From assembly GCA_017461565.1 (NCBI GenBank), contig JAFTXQ010000005.1, positions 1-64,000 of the forward strand: DNA of 64,000 nucleotides, in the 5' to 3' direction. The notes beneath the pieces are model-generated. The model worked only from the letters and a program-made list of their open reading frames with translations. It did no database searches and was not told the origin of the DNA. How positions within the stretch are numbered: position 1 is the first letter of the stretch; every line of letters begins with the position of its first letter. Positions 17,232-26,682 of this stretch are shown piece after piece. The position numbers were made by a program, and so were the translations under genes. Origin of the DNA: Oscillospiraceae bacterium. Lineage in GTDB: Bacteria > Bacillota > Clostridia > Oscillospirales > Ruminococcaceae.

Positions 17232-18023
17232 ATGAAACAGATTCTGAAATGTATTCTCTGTGTGCTGCTTAATTTTGCGCTCCAGTTTATCGTGCAGCTC
17301 GGTATGTCGATATCCGCAGTTGCACAGGGCATGGAGGATGAAGCCGTTCTCAATGCCTGGCTGATGGACAATATCCTGCTGACAACGCTTATTTCAAATC
17401 TCATATTTATAGGTATCGTATGCGTGGTTTTTGCGATCAAGAGATCAAAGCTTCTCCCCGAAAACGACAGCATAAAGGCACTGAAAAGCTGCGCTCTTCC
17501 CTGCGCTGCGGCGCTGATGTACTCGATAGGTTTTTCACTGCTTTTCAGCGGAAACACTCCCATGATACAGAACAGCGTAGAGCATTACTCACAAACAGCA
17601 CCGTGGCTTGGTATCGCTATGATGGTGATAAACCTGCTGATACTCGCTCCTGTCGCAGAGGAGCTTCTCTGCCGCCGAATAATGCTTGACGGGCTCAGGC
17701 AAAGGTTTACGGCAAAAACGGCTGTAATAGTCAGCGCTGTGATATTCGGTGCTATGCACCTTCTGGCAGGAGGTCCTGCACTTGCTGTCGGCGCTGCATT
17801 TATGGGACTGCTGCTGGGAATAGTCTATGTCAGAACAGGCTCGCTTGTTGCTGCGACGCTTGTACACCTTACAGCAAACCTGCCGGACTTTATCCTCATG
17901 GCGCTCCCTCCTGCCGACGGAGCTTTAAAGACCATAATTGCTGTGATATGCCTTGCCGCATCTGTGACTTTTATGCTGGTGTGGTGCAGAAATGAAATAA
18001 AAAACAGACGCTCAAGAACATAA
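17232..18023 (+). CDS. CPBP-family intramembrane metalloprotease
   Basis: 263 residues, about 7-8 hydrophobic segments. Start at 17232 directly follows the XRE stop codon; an upstream in-frame ATG at 17196 lies inside that gene. The CAAX/CPBP motifs are present: PVAEELLCRRIML (motif 1 Glu-Glu-x3-Arg), VIFGAMHLLAG (motif 2 His) and AATLVHLTANLP (motif 3 His and Asn). Members process prenylated proteins, bacteriocins or regulatory membrane proteins, and some give bacteriocin self-immunity. The DUF2975-like proteins next to it are possible partners or substrates. Confidence 0.87.
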   Translation: MKQILKCILCVLLNFALQFIVQLGMSISAVAQGMEDEAVLNAWLMDNILLTTLISNLIFIGIVCVVFAIKRSKLLPENDSIKALKSCALPCAAALMYSIGFSLLFSGNTPMIQNSVEHYSQTAPWLGIAMMVINLLILAPVAEELLCRRIMLDGLRQRFTAKTAVIVSAVIFGAMHLLAGGPALAVGAAFMGLLLGIVYVRTGSLVAATLVHLTANLPDFILMALPPADGALKTIIAVICLAASVTFMLVWCRNEIKNRRSRT

Positions 18024-18049
18024 TCACTTATCGACGAAAGGAGCTTTCT

Positions 18050-20245
18050 ATGTCTATATTCCATCGTCTTGCACCGTTTATACAAGATTACATCTATCGC
18101 AACCGCTGGGAGGAGCTTCGTGAAATACAGGTGAAAGCCGCCGAGGCGGTATTCGACACCGACGAGAACCTGCTCCTGTCCTCGGGGACGGCTTCAGGCA
18201 AGACCGAGGCGGCGTTTTTGCCTGTGCTGACCCACCTGTGGGAGAACCCCTCAAAAAGCGTGGGGGTGCTGTATCTCTCGCCGCTGAAAGCGCTGATAAA
18301 CGACCAGTTCGAGCGTCTTGAGGGGCTTCTTGAGGAGGCTGAGATACCCGTCACCAAATGGCACGGCGACGCCTCGCAGGCGGCGAAGAAGCGGCTTATG
18401 AAGCACCCGTCCGGGGTCATCCAGACCACGCCCGAGTCCCTTGAGTCCATGCTGATGCACAACTCAAGCGGTGCTTACAGGCTGTTCTGCGACCTTCGGT
18501 TCGTAATCATAGACGAGGTCCATTACTTTATGGACAATGACAGAGGAACACAGCTACTATCGCTTCTGGAAAGGCTCTCAAGGCTCATCGGATTTCACCC
18601 GAGAAGGATAGGCTTATCCGCAACACTCGGCGACTGTACAAACGCCGAAAAGTGGCTGTGCATGGGCACGGGACGAGGCTGTGTGACTCCCATCGTCCGT
18701 GAAAAAGGCAGGAGCCTGCGCCTTTCAGTGAGGTTCTTCCCAATAAAGCAGAAGATACCCAACTCCGACAGCAAGGTACTGCTTGAAAATTACTACAACT
18801 ACCTGTACGAAAGCACCACGGGCAGGCGATGCATACTGTTTGCCAACAGCAAGGGCGAGGTTGAGGAGAACATAGCGCACCTGCGTCGTATCTCAGAGGA
18901 GAAAAAGGGCGGCGACTGCTATCTCGTTCACCATGCAAACATATCTCCGGCACTGCGTGAGTTCGCCGAACAGCGCATGAAATCCTCGGAGCTTCCCGTG
19001 TGCACGGGTGCCACCGTCACACTGGAGCTTGGAATAGACCTCGGACACCTTGAAAGGATAGTGCAGACAGGCTGTCCGCTTACCGTTTCAGGACTGGTGC
19101 AGAGGCTGGGACGAACAGGCAGGCGTGGCGGCACGGCAGAGATGCGCTTTGCTTTCCGCTGGGATATGAGCTTACCGCCGCAGGAGTTCTACAAGGAGAT
19201 AAACTGGGACTTTGTGATGTGCATAGCAATGATACTGCTGTACACCCGTGAGCGTTGGATAGAACCTATGCACCTGCCGAAGCTCCCGTACTCACTGCTG
19301 TATCACCAGACAATGAGCTACATGGCTTCCTGTGGAAGCGTACAGCCGAGAGAGCTGGCAAAATATATCCTTACCCTTAGCCCGTTCAGCCATGTTTCAA
19401 AGGATGATTATCTGAAGCTTCTAAGGCACATGATAGAGAACGGACAGCTTGAACGTGGCGAGGACGGCGCACTGCTGATCGGAAGCAAGGGCGAAGCGGC
19501 GGTGTCGAATTACGAGTTCCTTGCGGTGTTCTCCGTCCCCGACGAGTACAGCGTCCGCTGTAACGCCGAAGAAATAGGCACAGTGCAGAGTCCCTTTCCC
19601 GAGGGGGCGCAGTTTGCCCTTGCAGGGCAGGCATGGGAGGTGACCGAGCTTGACAAAAAGGAACGGCGCATCTATGTAAAGCACATCCCGGGCATCTCGG
19701 CGAATATGTGGCAGGACACTGGCAACGAGTACGTGCACACAAAGGTGATGAAGCAAATAAGGGATGTACTGCGCTCGGATGAGGAGTACGCTTTTCTTGA
19801 CGAAACAGCAAAAACACGCCTGTCCGAGATACGAAAGGCTTGCCGCAACGGTGGGATTTCAGCAATAGGAAGCGTTGTACCGATCACTGAAACGCTGTAC
19901 GCAGTCTTCCCTTTTATCGGAACAAGGGCGACTGCGGCACTGGTGTTTGCACTGCGTGAGCGTGGATTCGACGCACAGGTATGGCTCAGCCGATACATTC
20001 CCGTATGTATCGAGGTGCGTACCGATATGGGAATTGAGGAGCTGCACGCCACACTTGAGGAGATAGCACGGCACGGAGCCGACAAATATGGTTTCACTAT
20101 CCCTGACAACTGCGAGATATCGGGCAAATACAACGACTTTATCCCCCGTGAACTTCTCAGGAAACAGTACGTAGAAGACTATCTCGATACCGAGGATATG
20201 AGAGAGAACATGGAGCGTGATGAGCAACATCTCATTGATAGGTAA
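18050..20245 (+). CDS. Lhr-type superfamily 2 DEAD/DEAH-box helicase
   Basis: 731 residues. RecA1: Walker A SSGTASGKTEAAFLPVL, Ia LSPLKALINDQF, Ib TTPESLESML, DEVH box IIDEVHYFMDNDRG, motif III LSATLGD. RecA2: ATVTLELGIDLGHLERIVQT and motif VI QRLGRTGRRGG. The C-terminal 350 residues fit the winged-helix and Lhr-core regions. Lhr proteins are 3'-5' helicases of DNA repair. Start has AAGGAG 6 nt upstream and lies 26 bp after the CPBP gene, so it may be the last gene of that operon. GC content is locally higher than in neighbours. Confidence 0.85.
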   Translation: MSIFHRLAPFIQDYIYRNRWEELREIQVKAAEAVFDTDENLLLSSGTASGKTEAAFLPVLTHLWENPSKSVGVLYLSPLKALINDQFERLEGLLEEAEIPVTKWHGDASQAAKKRLMKHPSGVIQTTPESLESMLMHNSSGAYRLFCDLRFVIIDEVHYFMDNDRGTQLLSLLERLSRLIGFHPRRIGLSATLGDCTNAEKWLCMGTGRGCVTPIVREKGRSLRLSVRFFPIKQKIPNSDSKVLLENYYNYLYESTTGRRCILFANSKGEVEENIAHLRRISEEKKGGDCYLVHHANISPALREFAEQRMKSSELPVCTGATVTLELGIDLGHLERIVQTGCPLTVSGLVQRLGRTGRRGGTAEMRFAFRWDMSLPPQEFYKEINWDFVMCIAMILLYTRERWIEPMHLPKLPYSLLYHQTMSYMASCGSVQPRELAKYILTLSPFSHVSKDDYLKLLRHMIENGQLERGEDGALLIGSKGEAAVSNYEFLAVFSVPDEYSVRCNAEEIGTVQSPFPEGAQFALAGQAWEVTELDKKERRIYVKHIPGISANMWQDTGNEYVHTKVMKQIRDVLRSDEEYAFLDETAKTRLSEIRKACRNGGISAIGSVVPITETLYAVFPFIGTRATAALVFALRERGFDAQVWLSRYIPVCIEVRTDMGIEELHATLEEIARHGADKYGFTIPDNCEISGKYNDFIPRELLRKQYVEDYLDTEDMRENMERDEQHLIDR

Positions 20246-20289
20246 TATTATTTACAACATCTTTGCACTATCATCCTACTAACACAGCA

Positions 20290-20324
20290 AAAACCGCTTC
20301 CGACACATCATCGGAAGCGGTTTT
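20290..20324. terminator. bidirectional terminator
   Basis: Fourteen-base-pair arms (aaaaccgcttccga / tcggaagcggtttt) with T-runs on both strands lie between the convergent helicase and MCP genes. Confidence 0.88.
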
Positions 20325-20362
20325 CTTTAACTCTTCATATTGTCACTCAAGCTCTGCGAATA

Positions 20363-22303
20363 TTATGCCTTAAGCTGATCCACCTGATCCTTCAGCATTC
20401 TGGACTGACCGCTAAGCTCCTCACAGGAGGCCGCAGTCTCCTCTGCGGTTGCGGAATTCTGCTGAACGACATCGGATATCTGTGCGATACCAACAGTAAC
20501 CTGACGCACTGCCTCTGCCTGCTCTGCGGCAGCAGTGTATATCTCTCCTACAAGCTCGTCTGTCTTTTCGGAGTACTCCATAACCGCCTTCATGGTTTCT
20601 GCAGTGTTTTCTGCGATCTGTACACCGTTCGTTACGGCTTCTACCGATGCGGAAATAAGCTCGTTTGTATGGCTTGCAGCCTCGGCAGATTTTGCGGCAA
20701 GGTTTCTTACCTCGTCCGCTACAACAGCAAAGCCCTTGCCTGCATCGCCTGCACGTGCGGCCTCAATTGCGGCATTAAGTGCAAGGATATTTGTCTGGAA
20801 TGCAATATCATCAATGGTCTTGATTATCTCGCTTATCTGTACAGACTTGCTGCGGATCTCTTCCATAGCGGCGAGCATGGTCTCCATCTCCTCGTTCTGC
20901 TCGGAGATCTTTTCACGGCTCTCTGCCGCAAGCTTGTTTGCCTGCTCCGCATTGTCTGCGGTGCTCTGTATCTTGTCGGAGATGCTGTCGATGCTTGAAG
21001 ACAGCTCGTCGATAGCGGTAGCCTGCTTTGTTGTACCCTCAGCAAGGATCTGCGCACCAAAAGCGATCTGGTTGCTGCCAGTCATTACATCATCAGCAGA
21101 AGCATTCATGTTGTTAATAACGCCGTGGAGCGTTGAATTGATCTTTTTGAAAGACTCGCTGATCTCTGTAAAATCGCCGATATATTCAACAGAAGTGGTC
21201 TGAGAGAAGTCGCCATCTGCCATGCTTGCAAGGATGCGTGAAATATCGTTTATGTAGCTGCTGAGATCGTGCTTCGTTTTCTCAAGATTAAGCACGAACC
21301 GTCCGATCTCGTCGTTAGCAAATTTGAAATCGGAATCGGGAACATGAAGATTACCGCTGCTCATATTTTCGGCAAGCTGCTCTGCGATAGAGATAGGCTT
21401 TGCAACGGTCTTTTTGATGACGATAGAAAGAACAAAGCTGACGATCAAAGTCGCAGCCGTAGCTATAGCAACTGCAATTATCACCATCATAAGGAAGCTT
21501 GTATCCTCTTCTTCAGAAGGATAACCTGCAAAGTAAGCGCCCACGATATTTCCATAGATATCATACATAGGCTCATAGTCAACAAAGTGATTGTTGCCGA
21601 GGATATCAGCAGTGCCACAGTAAATATTGCCGCCTTCAATTACTCTTGCTGCAACATTTGCTGCCATCTCCGTACCTACAGCACGTGTGCCATCACTGTT
21701 CTGTACTGTTGTAGCATAGCGTGTAGTGCCGCTGAACAGAGTTACCTCTGCTCCGGACAGTTCTTTGAGAGAATCAAGGTAATCTGTCTCGGTAAGGTTC
21801 ATACCAATGATCGCAACGCCTACTGCGGTATCATACATAATGACGGGAGTGATATACTGCAGCGTAAGACCTGCACCCGAGTCTGCAACGACGCCTATTG
21901 TGTACTGCGTTTCTGATACCGATGCAAAATCAACATCAGTCAGGGCATAATTTTCAGAGTTCCATATAATAGTGCCGTCTTTCTTGGCAAGAACTGCAAA
22001 ATCGGACTCGCCGCCTTTGTGAGCATCCCACTCCAGCGCAATATTGTCAACATTCTTGGTAAGGAGTGTGTTACCTGCTACTCCTGAGGATTCAAAATAA
22101 CGATATATCTCGCCAAGACGGCTTCCCTCGCTGATGATCTCGTTTTTCAGCATTGCAAGCGATACCGCAGATTTATCCTGCACCAGCTTGTCGCTGTGGT
22201 TCTTGGAAAGCAGGATCGTCGAAACGAACACAACTGCAATACTTACAACAAGAAGCAAACATACGATCAATGTCAGCTTTTTCTCGATGCTTTTAAATTT
22301 CAT
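20363..22303 (-). CDS. methyl-accepting chemotaxis receptor (Cache-HAMP-MCP)
   Basis: 646 residues. Membrane segment 1 at about 10-30, extracellular Cache-like sensor about 35-270, segment 2 near 275-300, HAMP linker to about 355, then the signalling coiled coil with hairpin tip around [20 protein letters not shown] and [15 protein letters not shown]. The tip binds CheA and CheW. The Cache fold suggests an organic acid or amino acid ligand. SD AAAGGAGA. No che or flagellar genes are in the window, so this is a solitary receptor. Confidence 0.93.
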   Translation of the reverse strand: MKFKSIEKKLTLIVCLLLVVSIAVVFVSTILLSKNHSDKLVQDKSAVSLAMLKNEIISEGSRLGEIYRYFESSGVAGNTLLTKNVDNIALEWDAHKGGESDFAVLAKKDGTIIWNSENYALTDVDFASVSETQYTIGVVADSGAGLTLQYITPVIMYDTAVGVAIIGMNLTETDYLDSLKELSGAEVTLFSGTTRYATTVQNSDGTRAVGTEMAANVAARVIEGGNIYCGTADILGNNHFVDYEPMYDIYGNIVGAYFAGYPSEEEDTSFLMMVIIAVAIATAATLIVSFVLSIVIKKTVAKPISIAEQLAENMSSGNLHVPDSDFKFANDEIGRFVLNLEKTKHDLSSYINDISRILASMADGDFSQTTSVEYIGDFTEISESFKKINSTLHGVINNMNASADDVMTGSNQIAFGAQILAEGTTKQATAIDELSSSIDSISDKIQSTADNAEQANKLAAESREKISEQNEEMETMLAAMEEIRSKSVQISEIIKTIDDIAFQTNILALNAAIEAARAGDAGKGFAVVADEVRNLAAKSAEAASHTNELISASVEAVTNGVQIAENTAETMKAVMEYSEKTDELVGEIYTAAAEQAEAVRQVTVGIAQISDVVQQNSATAEETAASCEELSGQSRMLKDQVDQLKA

Positions 22304-22335
22304 AAAAACGTCTCCTTTTGAGTTTTATATATTTA

Positions 22336-22365
22336 AGTATACACTATTTATATACAATAAGTCAA
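22336..22365 (-). promoter_or_regulatory. promoter of MCP gene
   Basis: On the minus strand TTGACT (22360-22365), 18-nt spacer, TATACT (22336-22341), 32 bp upstream of the start. Confidence 0.6.
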
Positions 22366-22437
22366 TGTACAAAAAGCAGATTTTTCCTCATATATTTCGT
22401 TGATTTAACTAAATTCAAAATGAATGACAGCTCATTA

Positions 22438-22466
22438 TTGACAAAATGCATAATTTTTGATAGAAT
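22438..22466 (+). promoter_or_regulatory. promoter of flavodoxin-like gene
   Basis: TTGACA (22438-22443), 17-nt spacer, TAGAAT (22461-22466), 37 bp before the start. Confidence 0.78.
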
Positions 22467-22503
22467 AAATATCATCAACACAAAGAAAAGAGGATCTGCC
22501 AGA

Positions 22504-22989
22504 ATGACTGCAATCGTGTACGAATCCAACACAGGCTTTACCGAAAGATACGCAAAAATTTTGTCCGAAAAAACAGGTGTTCCCGTTTATCCGCTGAACG
22601 AGGCAAAGAAAAAGATACCAAAAGGCGAGGATATAGTATTCCTAGGCTGGGTGTTCGCAAACAAGATAAAAGGGCTTGACAAGGCAGTAAAGCTATGGAA
22701 GATATCGGCTGTCGGTGCAGTAGGCATGAACCCACGCTCCGATAAGAACACCGAGATACTGCGTGAAGCAAACAAACCCGAATGTCCGCTTTTTTATATG
22801 TGGGGCGGTCTTGACAACAGCAAGCTTAAAGGCATGAACAAGTTTATGCTTAACCTTGTTCGTGACAGTCTCGAAAAAGAAAACAAGCCGGAATACGCCG
22901 ACGCTATCAAGGTGTTCCGTGAGGGCGGCGACTTTGTTTCGGAAGAGTATCTCCAGGAGCTGGTAGCATTCATTCTGATGAAGATGTAA
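22504..22989 (+). CDS. flavodoxin-domain protein
   Basis: 161 residues. The start at 22504 follows the promoter and AGAGGA and yields the flavodoxin signature AIVYESNTGFTERYAKILSE, whose S/T-x-T-G loop binds the FMN phosphate. Later GWVFANKIKGLDK and LFYMWGGLDNSKLKGMNK resemble the flavodoxin domain of the protoporphyrinogen-oxidase HemG type. It is probably an FMN electron carrier or an orphan flavoprotein; partners cannot be read. Monocistronic. Confidence 0.78.
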   Translation: MTAIVYESNTGFTERYAKILSEKTGVPVYPLNEAKKKIPKGEDIVFLGWVFANKIKGLDKAVKLWKISAVGAVGMNPRSDKNTEILREANKPECPLFYMWGGLDNSKLKGMNKFMLNLVRDSLEKENKPEYADAIKVFREGGDFVSEEYLQELVAFILMKM

Positions 22990-23028
22990 AAGTCCCACGA
23001 CATAAGAAACCAACTGAAATCATAAATT

Positions 23029-23069
23029 AAAAAGCTGCTTTTGATACGACTTATCGAAAGCAGCTTTTT
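23029..23069. terminator. bidirectional terminator
   Basis: A 17-bp stem (aaaaagctgcttttgat / atcgaaagcagcttttt, one G-U) with T-tracts on both strands lies between the convergent flavodoxin and GH5 genes. Confidence 0.9.
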
Positions 23070-23085
23070 GTTTAATTGATCGTGA

Positions 23086-24783
23086 TCAATCGTGATACTT
23101 CAGCCAATCCCTCATGAAAATACCGTTTTCTGAAAGATCGCTGTCCTTCCATCCGCCTGTCGGACTTGCTCCCGGCTTGAGCAACGAAGCTGCCTCTGCC
23201 TTATCACAAAGCGACCAGTTCATATAGCTTATATTCAGGCTGTCAAGCAGCTCCAGCCATTTTTTAGCTTCACCGAAATTGTTTGCGCCATTGCCCGAGG
23301 CGTCGCAGTTTCCGAACTCCGTCACCATGACAGGCAGACCGCTGTTATAGCAGTTTTTCAGCCTGTCACGCAGCCAGTCGGTATGGGTCGCCGCATAATA
23401 ATGCAACGCATACATTACATTATCAAAGTCAAGAGGATCAGCAAGCGCCTTGTCAATATCCTGCGACCATGTGGGAGTGCCGACGATCACTACGCTGTCA
23501 GGATCATTATTACGGATGACAGGAATTATCTCCTCAGCATAAGGTTTAACGTCGCCGCTCCAGGATGCGTAGCCGTTAGGTTCGTTACAGATCTCATAAA
23601 TGACATTGGGATAATCTGCATATTTCTCCGACATGTAATCAAAAAAACGAAGTGCGTCAGTCTTTCTCACCTGCGGCGACTGATCCTGAAGTATATGCCA
23701 GTCCACTATTACATACATATCCAGCTCGATGCAGGCGTCAACGGCGTTCTGCACTGTCTGCTCTATCCCTGTCTTTGTGCTGTCTGTATAGCCCTCGCCT
23801 GCTCCCGTGTACATTGCAAGACGGATCACGTTGATATTCCACTCGTCACGCAGATACTTGAACACCGACTTGTTTGCAAATGCAGGGAACCACTGTATTC
23901 CATGCGTGGATATTCCACGAAGCTGAACAGGAGTGCCGTCAGCGCCTACAAGATCAGTACCCTTGACCGAAAGCTGTCCGCAGTCTGACACAAGTCCGTA
24001 TTTTCCTGTAACCTCGATATCGCTTTCAGCGGGCGGCTTCAGAGTGTCCTGAGGTACTGTTGAGGATGTTCCGCTGTTATTATCATTATTACTGCTATTG
24101 CTGCCACCAACAGAAGTGCTGACCTTTTGCCCGTCGGAAGTTATATCGATATTCTGCACCGCATTATTGGTTTTTAATATGCAGCCAAAGGTGGTCTCAG
24201 CTCCGTTTGCGATCTGTCCGTTATACTCGGCATTGCCGATATGCAGCTGCGAGCCGCTGCTTTCTGCAGCAGAAGCGTTCCATATCTGCATTACCTCGAC
24301 ATCCTGTCCGAGATCAAGGCTCAGCTTCCAGTAACCGATATCGCTGCCCGTGGAGTTATTCACAACAAAGTCGATCTGCGTACACTGCTTGCCGCCGTCC
24401 TCCCAAGAAGAACCGATGGTATAGGATACACTCAGCGATGTGCTCTCCTGCGGATCGTCATTTTCGTCAGGGGTGTCAACAGATACAGCAGGTCCTGAAG
24501 TGGAATCAGTATCACCGGGATGTGCATTTTCACCGACAGGTGCAGATGTGCCCGTATCAGACGTGTCTGCCTGCGTTGAGTCATTATCATCAACAGGAGC
24601 AGAGCTTGTACCGCCGTTATCCTGCGGCGTAGAAGCGCCATTCCCCGATACCGTTGCCGATGATGTAGTCTGAGAGCCGTTCTGTTCCGCACCCGAGTGC
24701 ATCTCGCTGTCGGCGCAGCCAAATGAAGTTATCATCAGCGCTGAAGCCATAAATGCAACCATAATATGTTTCAGTTTTTTCAT
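23086..24783 (-). CDS. GH5 endoglucanase lipoprotein with CBM2-like module
   Basis: 565 residues. Lipoprotein signal ending in TSFGC (Cys23); Ser/Thr/Asp/Gly linker 24-115; CBM2-like cellulose-binding beta-sandwich about 118-215 (VSYTIGSSWEDGGKQC, YWKLSLDLGQ, IWNAS, AEYNGQIANG); a second linker 222-252; GH5 (subfamily 2-like) barrel 262-565 with acid/base Glu401 in IYEICNEPNG and nucleophile Glu489 in VMVTEFGNCD. It should cut beta-1,4-glucan at the cell surface. No dockerin is seen, so attachment is by lipid anchor. Divergent from the GH9 gene, with back-to-back promoters. Confidence 0.93.
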   Translation of the reverse strand: MKKLKHIMVAFMASALMITSFGCADSEMHSGAEQNGSQTTSSATVSGNGASTPQDNGGTSSAPVDDNDSTQADTSDTGTSAPVGENAHPGDTDSTSGPAVSVDTPDENDDPQESTSLSVSYTIGSSWEDGGKQCTQIDFVVNNSTGSDIGYWKLSLDLGQDVEVMQIWNASAAESSGSQLHIGNAEYNGQIANGAETTFGCILKTNNAVQNIDITSDGQKVSTSVGGSNSSNNDNNSGTSSTVPQDTLKPPAESDIEVTGKYGLVSDCGQLSVKGTDLVGADGTPVQLRGISTHGIQWFPAFANKSVFKYLRDEWNINVIRLAMYTGAGEGYTDSTKTGIEQTVQNAVDACIELDMYVIVDWHILQDQSPQVRKTDALRFFDYMSEKYADYPNVIYEICNEPNGYASWSGDVKPYAEEIIPVIRNNDPDSVVIVGTPTWSQDIDKALADPLDFDNVMYALHYYAATHTDWLRDRLKNCYNSGLPVMVTEFGNCDASGNGANNFGEAKKWLELLDSLNISYMNWSLCDKAEAASLLKPGASPTGGWKDSDLSENGIFMRDWLKYHD

Positions 24784-24821
24784 TTCTTATTTCCTTTCAG
24801 AATTGATAACGATATAATATT

Positions 24822-24850
24822 ATCATACTACATTTTTCTGATTTTGTAAA
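24822..24850 (-). promoter_or_regulatory. promoter of GH5 gene
   Basis: On the minus strand TTTACA (24845-24850), 17-nt spacer, TATGAT (24822-24827). It lies 18 bp from the divergent GH9 -35, so one regulator could cover both. Confidence 0.6.
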
Positions 24851-24868
24851 TAGTATTTGAAATAACGA

Positions 24869-24897
24869 TTGACAAACTATTACAGTTAATGTATAAT
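24869..24897 (+). promoter_or_regulatory. promoter of GH9 gene
   Basis: TTGACA (24869-24874), 17-nt spacer, TATAAT (24892-24897): perfect consensus. It also excludes the in-frame ATG at 24889 as the translation start. Confidence 0.85.
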
Positions 24898-24936
24898 CAC
24901 TTTAAGAAAATATTACCAGTAAAACGAGGTATCATT

Positions 24937-26553
24937 ATGTGCAAAAAAAATGTATTCTTAGATCAGGCAGGCTACCTTCCTGAAATGACGAAAAAAGCAG
25001 TAATAACAACAAACGCAAAAAGCTTTGTAATTACAGACGAAAACGGTACGGTCGTATTTAAAGGAAATACGACCGAATTCGGCTACGACGAGGCCTCGGG
25101 CGATACTGTGTACATAGCCGATTTTACCGAGCTTACAAAAGTGGGCAGATACCATATTAGCCTAAACAGCGGTGAAAGCTCCTGTTTATTTGAGATACGA
25201 AACGACATCTATGAGCGATGCTTTGATGATGTGTGCAAGGCTTACTATTACCTGCGGTGCGGCTGCGGTCTCGAAGAAAGATATGCAGGGAAATTCACTC
25301 ATGCACCATGCCATACGGAAAAAGCGCTTCTCTGGGACGACAATAGCATTTTGCTTGATGTTTCAGGCGGATGGCACGACGCAGGCGACTACGGACGATA
25401 CTCCACTGCGGCAGCGTGCGCATTGGGGCATCTGCTGTATGCATATAAGTTCTATCCCGACGTCTTCCAAAAGCAGAAGCTCAGCATTCCCGAGAGCGGC
25501 GATGCGCTTCCCGATATGCTTGCTGAATGTAAGGTCGAACTTGAATGGCTTATGAAAATGCAGCGTGAGGACGGCGCAGTTTATCACAAGGCAACTACTG
25601 CACACCATGCGCCTTTCGTTATGCCGGAAGATGATACAGCTCAGATGTTCCTACTGCCGCCATCATCAATGGCGACTGCTGACGCTGCCGCAGTATTTGC
25701 ACTGGCAAGCGGTATATTCCGTGAATTTGACTGCGACTTTGCAGACAAGCTTCTTACCGCTTCGCTGAAGAGCTTCGGATGGCTTGAGCATAATCCAGGT
25801 TTTCTCTTTGAGCATAGTGACGGCTGCACCACGGGAGGCTATGGCGAGATGAGAGACACTGACAACCGCTTCTGGGCAGCGGCCGAGCTTTATTCAGTCA
25901 CTGGTCAAACAAGATTCCGTGATATGCTGGAATCCCTAGTAAAGGAGGATATAAACCTCACAGCGCTTGGGTATGCAGATATTGCAGGATTGGGTGCGCT
26001 TTCATACATAATGTGTACAGATGAAAACGATGCGCTACGGCGCACTTTTATTAGCAATTTTATCCGTAACGCCGAAGCATTGGCGGCTATCAGTGACAAA
26101 TGCGGCTACGGCGCAGCCCTTACTCCCGACATGAGAGGCTATCACTGGGGAAGTAATATGACGCTGCTGAAAAACGGCATGATATTCCTTATTGCAGACA
26201 GGTTTGAAGGCAAAAACAGATTTGAAGGCTATGCTGCGGCTCAGTTACATTATCTTCTCGGCTGCAATGCGCTTGGCTTCAGCTATGTCAGCGGCACGGG
26301 CGAGCACAGTATACAGCATCCGCATCTCAGACCAACCTCTGCCGACGGCATCGACGAATGTATCCCAGGCATGGTCAGCGGCGGCCCTAATGGTCGTCCG
26401 TCGGATGAGGACGCAAGAAGGCTCATTCCCGAAGGAACGCCGCCAATGAAATGCTTCGCCGACGATGAACTGTGCTATTCCCTCAATGAAATAACGATAT
26501 ACTGGAACTCCCCTGCGGTCTTTGTTCTTGCACATTTTAACAGAGAAAAATGA
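24937..26553 (+). CDS. GH9 cellulase/cellodextrinase without signal peptide
   Basis: 538 residues. Start at 24937, with GAGG 8 nt upstream and downstream of the promoter. Residues 1-88 form the Ig-like CelD N-terminal domain (FLDQAGYLPEMTKKAVIT). The (alpha/alpha)6 barrel follows: catalytic Asp148 and Asp151 in GGWHDAGDYGRYS, SGTGEHSIQHPHLRPTSADG around the His motif, and acid Glu518 in YSLNEITIYWNSP. There is no signal peptide, CBM or dockerin, so it is predicted cytoplasmic and likely degrades imported cellodextrins, as described for intracellular GH9 enzymes of rumen bacteria. Pairs functionally with the surface GH5. Confidence 0.92.
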   Translation: MCKKNVFLDQAGYLPEMTKKAVITTNAKSFVITDENGTVVFKGNTTEFGYDEASGDTVYIADFTELTKVGRYHISLNSGESSCLFEIRNDIYERCFDDVCKAYYYLRCGCGLEERYAGKFTHAPCHTEKALLWDDNSILLDVSGGWHDAGDYGRYSTAAACALGHLLYAYKFYPDVFQKQKLSIPESGDALPDMLAECKVELEWLMKMQREDGAVYHKATTAHHAPFVMPEDDTAQMFLLPPSSMATADAAAVFALASGIFREFDCDFADKLLTASLKSFGWLEHNPGFLFEHSDGCTTGGYGEMRDTDNRFWAAAELYSVTGQTRFRDMLESLVKEDINLTALGYADIAGLGALSYIMCTDENDALRRTFISNFIRNAEALAAISDKCGYGAALTPDMRGYHWGSNMTLLKNGMIFLIADRFEGKNRFEGYAAAQLHYLLGCNALGFSYVSGTGEHSIQHPHLRPTSADGIDECIPGMVSGGPNGRPSDEDARRLIPEGTPPMKCFADDELCYSLNEITIYWNSPAVFVLAHFNREK

Positions 26554-26619
26554 CACTTGTTTATAAACTGCATTCTGACAATTTTGATTGTGCATTTTAT
26601 ACAATATAAAAAAAATATA

Positions 26620-26649
26620 TTGACAGCTGTCGCATTTATAATTTATAAT
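26620..26649 (+). promoter_or_regulatory. promoter of EAL-beta-helix gene
   Basis: TTGACA (26620-26625), 18-nt spacer, TATAAT (26644-26649), 34 bp before the start. Confidence 0.7.
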
Positions 26650-26682
26650 ATTAAAATATCAATATTAAAGAAAGAGTGAAAA

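Noticed and set aside
24889-24936. upstream start for GH9 at 24889
   Set aside because: The promoter -10 (24892-24897) overlaps it, so the codon would not be in the mRNA.
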